Both the position numbers and the translations under genes were made by a program. The notes below the pieces were generated by a model that made no database searches, was not told the DNA's origin, and worked only from the letters and a program-made list of their open reading frames with translations. This document shows positions 59,890-64,000 of a stretch of 64,000 nt of DNA, in pieces (the first letter of the stretch is position 1; each line of letters starts with the position of its first letter). Source of the DNA: Mesorhizobium kowhaii (GTDB taxonomy: Bacteria; Pseudomonadota; Alphaproteobacteria; Rhizobiales; Rhizobiaceae). The stretch lies in contig NZ_MZXV01000013.1 of the NCBI RefSeq assembly GCF_003253745.1, positions 558,001-622,000 of the forward strand, written 5' to 3'.

Positions 59890-60780
59890 ATGTCGATCCA
59901 GACAATCGAGGACACAACGGTGAAAGCGTTCCCGGCCAAGCCAGCGGAGGTCATCGCCTTCACCGCCAAGGCGCGGCGCCGCTTCGATCCGATCGTGATC
60001 GCCGGCAAACTGGCCAGTGCGCTGGTGCCGCCGGCCATCGTCATTGCCCTCATGCTGATCGTCTGGCAGATCGCCTGCTCGTCGCCGACCGCCAGCCTGC
60101 CGCCGCCGAGCCAGGTGTGGAACGAGGCCTACGACCTGATCGCGCATCCGTTCTTCAACAATGGCCCGCAGGATATCGGGCTGGCCTGGCGGGTGCTGAT
60201 CTCGCTGCAGCGCGTCGCCATCGGCTTTGGCCTGGCGGCGATCGTCGGCGTCGCGCTCGGCGCGCTGGTCGGGCAGTCGATCTGGGCGATGCGCGGCCTC
60301 GACCCGGTGTTCCAGATCCTGCGCACCGTGCCGCCGCTGGCCTGGCTGCCGCTGTCGCTGGCGGCGTTCCGCGATTCCAGCCCGTCGGCGCTGTTCGTCA
60401 TCTTCATCACCTCGATCTGGCCGATCATCATCAACACCGCTGTCGGCGTGCGCAACATCCCCGAGGATTACCGCAACGTCTCGCGTATCCTGCGGCTCAA
60501 CCAGTTCGAGTTCTTCGTCAAGATCATGGTGCCGGCCGCCGCCCCCTACATCTTCACCGGCTTGCGGATCGGCATCGGCCTGTCCTGGCTCGCCATCGTC
60601 GCCGCCGAAATGCTGACCGGCGGTGTCGGCATCGGCTTCTTCATCTGGGACGCGTGGAACTCGTCGCGGCTGCCCGACATCATCGTCGCGCTCGCCTATA
60701 TCGGCGTCACCGGCTTTTGCCTCGACCGCCTGGTCGCGGCGGTCGGCGCCTTCGTCACCCGCGGCACAACGGCAAAGTGA
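59890..60780 (+). CDS. nrtB: Nitrate ABC transporter permease NrtB
   Basis: A 296-residue inner-membrane permease with about six hydrophobic segments in the BPD_transp_1 domain. The cytoplasmic coupling loop (EAA-type) is in NVSRILRLNQFEFFVKIMVPAAAPYIFTGLRIGIG. An N-terminal tail of about 40 residues precedes the first helix. It forms the channel for nitrate with NrtA and NrtC and lies 81 bases after nrtA. Confidence 0.9.
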   Translation: MSIQTIEDTTVKAFPAKPAEVIAFTAKARRRFDPIVIAGKLASALVPPAIVIALMLIVWQIACSSPTASLPPPSQVWNEAYDLIAHPFFNNGPQDIGLAWRVLISLQRVAIGFGLAAIVGVALGALVGQSIWAMRGLDPVFQILRTVPPLAWLPLSLAAFRDSSPSALFVIFITSIWPIIINTAVGVRNIPEDYRNVSRILRLNQFEFFVKIMVPAAAPYIFTGLRIGIGLSWLAIVAAEMLTGGVGIGFFIWDAWNSSRLPDIIVALAYIGVTGFCLDRLVAAVGAFVTRGTTAK

Positions 60781-60790
60781 GGAGAGGGCG

Positions 60791-61588
60791 ATGACGGCCT
60801 ATCTGAAACTCGACCATATCGACAAATCCTTTGCCCGCGGCGGCCAGGTCAGTGAGGTGCTGAAGGATATAAGACTGACCATCGACAAGGGTGAATTCGT
60901 CTCGATTATCGGTCATTCCGGCTGCGGCAAGTCGACCTTGCTCAATTTGATCGCCGGGCTGACCAAGGTCTCCGCCGGCGCCGTGCTGCTCGAGGACAAG
61001 GAGGTCGACAGCCCCGGACCCGAACGCGCCGTGGTGTTCCAGAATCACTCGCTGCTGCCCTGGCTCACCGTCTACGAAAACATCAACCTCGCGGTGTCCA
61101 AGGTCTTCGGCGGCACCAGGAGCCGTGCCGAGCGGCATGACTGGATCATGCGCAATCTCGACCTCGTGCAGATGGCGCATGCCAGGGACAAGCGCCCGGC
61201 CGAGATTTCCGGCGGCATGAAGCAGCGTGTCGGCATTGCGCGCGCGCTCGCCATGGAGCCGAAGATTCTCTTGCTCGACGAGCCGTTCGGCGCGCTCGAC
61301 GCGCTGACGCGCGCCCATCTGCAGGATGCGGTGATGGACATCCATTCCAGGCTCGGCTCGACGACGATCATGATCACCCACGATGTCGACGAGGCGGTGC
61401 TGCTCTCCGACCGCATCGTCATGATGACCAACGGTCCGGCCGCAACCATCGGCGAGGTCCTTGCGGTGCCACTCGCCCGCCCACGCCGGCGCGTCGAACT
61501 CTCTTCGGACCGCACCTTCCTGCGCTGCCGCGAGGCGGTGCTGAAGTTCCTCTATGAACGCCACCGCTTCGTCGAAGCCGCGGAGTAA
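60791..61588 (+). CDS. nrtC: Nitrate ABC transporter ATP-binding protein
   Basis: A 265-residue ATPase of the NrtD/TauB type: Walker A GHSGCGKST, Q-loop VFQNHSLLPW, signature ISGGMKQRVGIARA (Ile instead of the usual Leu), Walker B ILLLDEPFGALD and the H-loop in ITHDVDEA. It lacks the C-terminal NrtA-like domain of cyanobacterial NrtC, so it corresponds in architecture to NrtD; rhizobial genomes often call it nrtC or nasD. GGAGAGG precedes the ATG, ten bases after nrtB. The longer frame back to 60623 is rejected. Confidence 0.9.
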   Translation: MTAYLKLDHIDKSFARGGQVSEVLKDIRLTIDKGEFVSIIGHSGCGKSTLLNLIAGLTKVSAGAVLLEDKEVDSPGPERAVVFQNHSLLPWLTVYENINLAVSKVFGGTRSRAERHDWIMRNLDLVQMAHARDKRPAEISGGMKQRVGIARALAMEPKILLLDEPFGALDALTRAHLQDAVMDIHSRLGSTTIMITHDVDEAVLLSDRIVMMTNGPAATIGEVLAVPLARPRRRVELSSDRTFLRCREAVLKFLYERHRFVEAAE

Positions 61589-61592
61589 GGCC

Positions 61593-61694
61593 ATGACCGA
61601 AAAACTCGTCATCACCGGCAATTGGCAATCTGCATCGGCAATGGGCAGTCTACCGCATTGCACAAATATTATGCTGCCGTGCAAGGCATTCTGA
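61593..61694 (+). pseudogene. Truncated copy of the nirB 5' end after nrtC
   Basis: The 33-codon frame starts MTEKLVITGN, and its first 30 or so bases match the true nirB start at 63567 with one substitution, then diverge and stop at 61692-61694. It begins four bases after the nrtC stop, where nirB would be expected in an nrtABC-nirB operon. The best reading is a leftover of nirB at a rearrangement junction. Confidence 0.7.
61660..61674 (+). promoter_or_regulatory. NtrC-like half-conserved site upstream of narK leader
   Basis: GCAC-N7-ATGC lies at the position equivalent to the perfect NtrC-like site before nrtA (offset about 3,500 bases) and about 126 bases before the second sigma-54 promoter. 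One arm differs from consensus at one base, so binding may be weaker. Confidence 0.5.
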
Positions 61695-61784
61695 CTAATC
61701 TTTGATCCGCCGCAGGGCTTGGTTGAAAGTCGCGCGGCTGCGGTTCACATTGATTTCATTCGATAATTCAGAGCGCTGTCGAAT

Positions 61785-61800
61785 TGGCACGCTTCCTGCT
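61785..61800 (+). promoter_or_regulatory. Sigma-54 (-24/-12) promoter of narK-nirB
   Basis: TGGCACG-N4-CTGCT with GG-N10-GC spacing, like the nrtA promoter. It would start a transcript near 61812 leading into the second ANTAR leader. Confidence 0.8.
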
Positions 61801-61834
61801 TTTGAGATTGTAGGTCCGTAGGGCCAAGTGACAC

Positions 61835-61930
61835 GGCGTCCAATGGCGGGCGCCACAGGCAAAGCTGCCGCTCAGGTCAACACGCGATCCCGGATGGACG
61901 GACGCGTGCGACCTGGCCGGCAGCTTTTTT
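61835..61930 (+). promoter_or_regulatory. ANTAR (NasT) antitermination leader with terminator, copy 2
   Basis: Nearly identical to copy 1 and exactly 3,500 bases downstream. P1 is GGCGTCC-AATGGC-GGGCGCC with a perfect stem, and P2 has the same AAAGCT loop. The terminator arms AAAGCTGCCG and CGGCAGCTTT pair perfectly and are extended by CAGGTC/GACCTG, followed by six T. Differences from copy 1 preserve or improve pairing, suggesting that the structure is still selected. It would place narK and nirB under NasT control. Confidence 0.85.
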
Positions 61931-61991
61931 GTTTTGATCGAAAACGCAATCGACGGCGCTGGTCCCAAGCGGCGCCCAACCGGAGACGACG

Positions 61992-62213
61992 ATGACGAAA
62001 CGGATCGGAACTGGCGCGTCCCTCGCGGACTTCACGCGCCGCGATTTCCTGGCCAGCAGCGCGCTGACGGCGGCGCTGTTCACCGCCGCGCTCCTCCTCT
62101 TTCCCGCTGGCGCCAAGACTGACGGCAAGGGTCCCGAAGTGATCGCGCAAAGGTCGGTTTCAACCATTTCGCCGATGCCGCGCCGCTGACGGTCGCGAAC
62201 GAACAGACAAGGG
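61992..62213 (+). pseudogene. Truncated, frameshifted nrtA 5' copy
   Basis: The first codons match nrtA (MTKRIGTG, TRRDFLASSALTA, then a variant of GPEV). A one-base shift near 62150 then breaks the frame. In the shifted frame VGFNHFADAAPLTVANEQ matches nrtA residues around 54-71, after which homology ends 30 or so bases before narK. The in-frame reading stops at 62189. The remaining 65-codon ORF still encodes a Tat-like signal, but no mature protein. Confidence 0.82.
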
Positions 62214-62247
62214 CGGTGCCTCCCACGCCGCAATCCGGAGCCTGACA

Positions 62248-63546
62248 ATGACCGCAAATCTTTCAGCCGCGCCGAGCCAGGACAATGCTTCCCGGCAGGC
62301 GCTCACGATGTCCACCATCGCCTTCACCGTCTGCTTCGCGGTGTGGACGATCTTTTCAATCATCGGCGTGCGCATAAAGCAGGAGCTGGGGCTGAACGAG
62401 ACGGAGTTCGGCCTGCTCGTCGGCACGCCAATCCTTACCGGCTCGCTCGTGCGTATGGTGCTCGGCATCTGGACCGACCGGTACGGCGGACGGCTGGTCT
62501 ACACGGCGACCATGCTTGCAGCGGCGGTCGCGACCTTTCTGCTCGCTTTTGCGCATACCTATGGGCAGATGCTGATCGCCGCGCTCGGCGTCGGGCTCGC
62601 TGGCGGCGCCTTCGCCGTTGGTGTCGCCTATGTCTCGCGCTTCTTCCCCGCCGGCAAGCAAGGAACGGCTCTCGGCATTTTCGGCGTCGGTAATGTCGGC
62701 GCCGCGGTCACCAAGTTCCTGGCACCGTTCGTTCTTCTCGCCTGGGGCTGGCAGTCGGTTGCGCAGATCTGGGCAGCCGCGCTCGTCGTCATGGCCGTCG
62801 TTTTCTGGTTCACGACCGGCGACGATCCGGTCATCCGTGAGCGCCGCGCGGGCAAGGTCGCACCGCCGAGAAGCTTCTGGCAGGAATTCGCGCCGCTCAA
62901 GAACCTGCAGGTCTGGCGCTTCGCCTTCTACTATTTCTTCGCCTTCGGTGCTTTCGTGGCGCTATCGCTGTGGTTGCCGCGCTATCTGATCGGTGTCTAC
63001 GGCTTCGGGCTCGCGACCGCCGGCATGATCGGCGCAGCCTATTCGATCCCGGCAAGTATCTTCCGTGCGTATGGCGGCGTGCTTTCCGATCGGATCGGCG
63101 CTCGCACAGTGCTCTATTGGACCTTCGCGGTGTCGGCCGTGGCCACGCTGATCCTGTCGCTGCCGCCCGCGGACTATGTCGTGCACGGCACCAGCGGACC
63201 GATCGCCTTCCACTTCGCCATCGGGCCGGTTGCCTTCATCGCTATCGCCAGCGTCCTCGGCTTCTTCATGAGCCTCGGCAAGGCTGCCGTCTACAAGCAC
63301 ATCCCGGCCTACTATCCAGGCAGCGTTGGCGCGGTCGGCGGCGTTGTCGGCATGATCGGCGGGCTCGGCGGCTTTGTCCTGCCGATCGCCTTCGGCGCGC
63401 TCAACGACCTCACGGGCCTGTGGTCGAGCTGCTTCATGCTGCTCTTCGTCATCGTCGTCACCGGCTTTGCCTGGATGCACTTCAGCATCCGGCGGATGGA
63501 GCGCGCTGCTGCCGAAGCTCCAGCCCTTTCCTACGCGGCTGAGTGA
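62248..63546 (+). CDS. narK: NarK/NasA-type MFS nitrate/nitrite transporter
   Basis: A 432-residue MFS carrier with about 12 hydrophobic segments. It has the glycine-rich nitrate-signature regions of the NNP family (GNVGAAVTKFLAPF and GMIGGLGGFVLPIAFG) and the motif WTDRYGGR after helix 2. GGAG lies seven bases before the ATG. It adds a second nitrate/nitrite uptake route beside nrtABC and is 20 bases upstream of nirB, so they are likely one operon behind the second leader. Confidence 0.9.
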   Translation: MTANLSAAPSQDNASRQALTMSTIAFTVCFAVWTIFSIIGVRIKQELGLNETEFGLLVGTPILTGSLVRMVLGIWTDRYGGRLVYTATMLAAAVATFLLAFAHTYGQMLIAALGVGLAGGAFAVGVAYVSRFFPAGKQGTALGIFGVGNVGAAVTKFLAPFVLLAWGWQSVAQIWAAALVVMAVVFWFTTGDDPVIRERRAGKVAPPRSFWQEFAPLKNLQVWRFAFYYFFAFGAFVALSLWLPRYLIGVYGFGLATAGMIGAAYSIPASIFRAYGGVLSDRIGARTVLYWTFAVSAVATLILSLPPADYVVHGTSGPIAFHFAIGPVAFIAIASVLGFFMSLGKAAVYKHIPAYYPGSVGAVGGVVGMIGGLGGFVLPIAFGALNDLTGLWSSCFMLLFVIVVTGFAWMHFSIRRMERAAAEAPALSYAAE

Positions 63547-63566
63547 GACTGGAGCGGATCAGAACC

Positions 63567-64000
63567 ATGACCGAAAAACTCGTCATCATCGGCAATGGGA
63601 TGGCCCCCGGGCGCATGCTGGAGCATCTGCTGGAAAAGGCGCCCGGCCGCTACCAGGTCACCATCTTCAACGCCGAGCCCAGGGTGAACTACGACCGCAT
63701 CATGCTGTCGCCGGTGCTGTCGGGCGAAAAGGCCTATGAGGAAATCATCATCCATGGCGACGGCTGGTACATCAAGCACGGCATCACCCTCTACAAGGGC
63801 CACAGAATAGTCGCCATCGACCGGGCGGCGAAGACCGTCACCTCCGATCATGGCGTCACCGAGCCCTACGACAAGCTCGTCATCGCCACCGGCTCGGTGC
63901 CGTTCATCATTCCGGTGCCCGGCCACAATCTGCCCGGCGTGCTGACCTATCGCGATCTCGACGACGTCCAGGCGATGATGCTGGCGGCCCAGTCGCGGGC
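63567..64000 (+). CDS. nirB: Assimilatory nitrite reductase large subunit NirB (5' part)
   Basis: The first 144 codons of a gene that runs off the right edge. The N-terminal FAD/NADH-binding domain of NADH-dependent nitrite reductase is clear: LVIIGNGMAPGRMLEHLL, FNAEPRVNYDRIMLSPVLSG, YDKLVIATGSVPFIIPVPG and TYRDLDDVQAM. It would reduce nitrite to ammonium with NADH; the siroheme and Fe-S domains lie beyond the window. GGAG precedes the ATG at 63567. A short copy of its 5' end lies after nrtC. Confidence 0.92.
   Translation, partial: MTEKLVIIGNGMAPGRMLEHLLEKAPGRYQVTIFNAEPRVNYDRIMLSPVLSGEKAYEEIIIHGDGWYIKHGITLYKGHRIVAIDRAAKTVTSDHGVTEPYDKLVIATGSVPFIIPVPGHNLPGVLTYRDLDDVQAMMLAAQSR

Noticed and set aside
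1..64000. CRISPR arrays, tRNA/rRNA genes, transposases or prophage
   Set aside because: No regularly spaced repeats, cloverleaf or rRNA-like segments, or transposase or integrase motifs were found when reading through both strands.

Overview
The window looks like chromosome from a GC-rich alphaproteobacterium of the Hyphomicrobiales, most like Mesorhizobium. The basis is base composition, closely packed operons with ATGA or TGATG start/stop overlaps, and a gene repertoire typical of rhizobia: many SDRs, non-pyrrolysine MttB, GcvT-fused dimethylglycine-type dehydrogenase, a compact type II secretion locus, and NasST-controlled nitrate assimilation. I saw no rRNA, tRNA, CRISPR, transposase or phage genes. 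The species assignment is inference.

Region 1 (1-15.2 kb) is a small-molecule catabolic island. Plus-strand genes are the 3' end of a probable hydroxyacid dehydrogenase, an SDR with no recognisable catalytic residues, an MFS carrier, a RidA protein, and a class III PLP enzyme followed by an APH-type kinase. A minus-strand operon holds a B12-dependent diol/glycerol dehydratase with fused large and medium subunits, its small subunit, an isochorismatase-fold hydrolase, an APC permease and an SDR. A LysR gene stands divergent from two more SDRs, followed by a decayed zinc alcohol dehydrogenase.

Region 2 (15.2-28.8 kb) has two divergent operons. The minus-strand one encodes MFS, SDR, epimerase, PuuE-like deacetylase/allantoinase, a dihydroorotase-like amidohydrolase with altered metal ligands, and SDR. 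The plus-strand one encodes RidA, D-hydantoinase, N-carbamoyl-D-amino acid hydrolase, an FrhB-like Fe-S protein, a DAO-type flavoenzyme, an M20 carbamoylase-like hydrolase and an isochorismatase-like amidase. Together these could take cyclic ureides through N-carbamoyl amino acids and D-amino acids to imines and 2-oxo acids.

Region 3 (28.8-44 kb) continues with nitrogen-compound catabolism. A minus-strand operon (MmgE/PrpD, DapA-like lyase/aldolase, hydroxyacid dehydrogenase, MttB, D-aminoacylase) faces a GcvA-like LysR. Next come a Tat-exported family 5 binding protein, an FAD-GcvT dehydrogenase and a periplasmic SMP-30-like lactonase, then a minus-strand HisC-like aminotransferase and a second PuuE-like protein.

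Region 4 (44.5-55.9 kb) is a type II secretion locus in two converging arms: gspD-O-G on plus and gspL-M-C/N-K-E-F-H-I-J on minus, with a hairpin between the arms. A hypothetical gene precedes gspD.

Region 5 (56.1-64 kb) is the nitrate/nitrite assimilation cluster: nasT (ANTAR antiterminator), nasS (sensor), nrtABC (ABC importer), narK-type MFS and the start of nirB. nrtA and narK are each preceded by a near-identical leader: an NtrC-like site, a sigma-54 -24/-12 promoter, two hairpins with A1/G4 hexanucleotide loops, and an intrinsic terminator. The copies lie exactly 3,500 bp apart. The second copy carries a truncated, frameshifted nrtA start, and a short copy of the nirB 5' end sits just after nrtC. 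This records a rearrangement that placed narK-nirB under a duplicated NasT-responsive leader.
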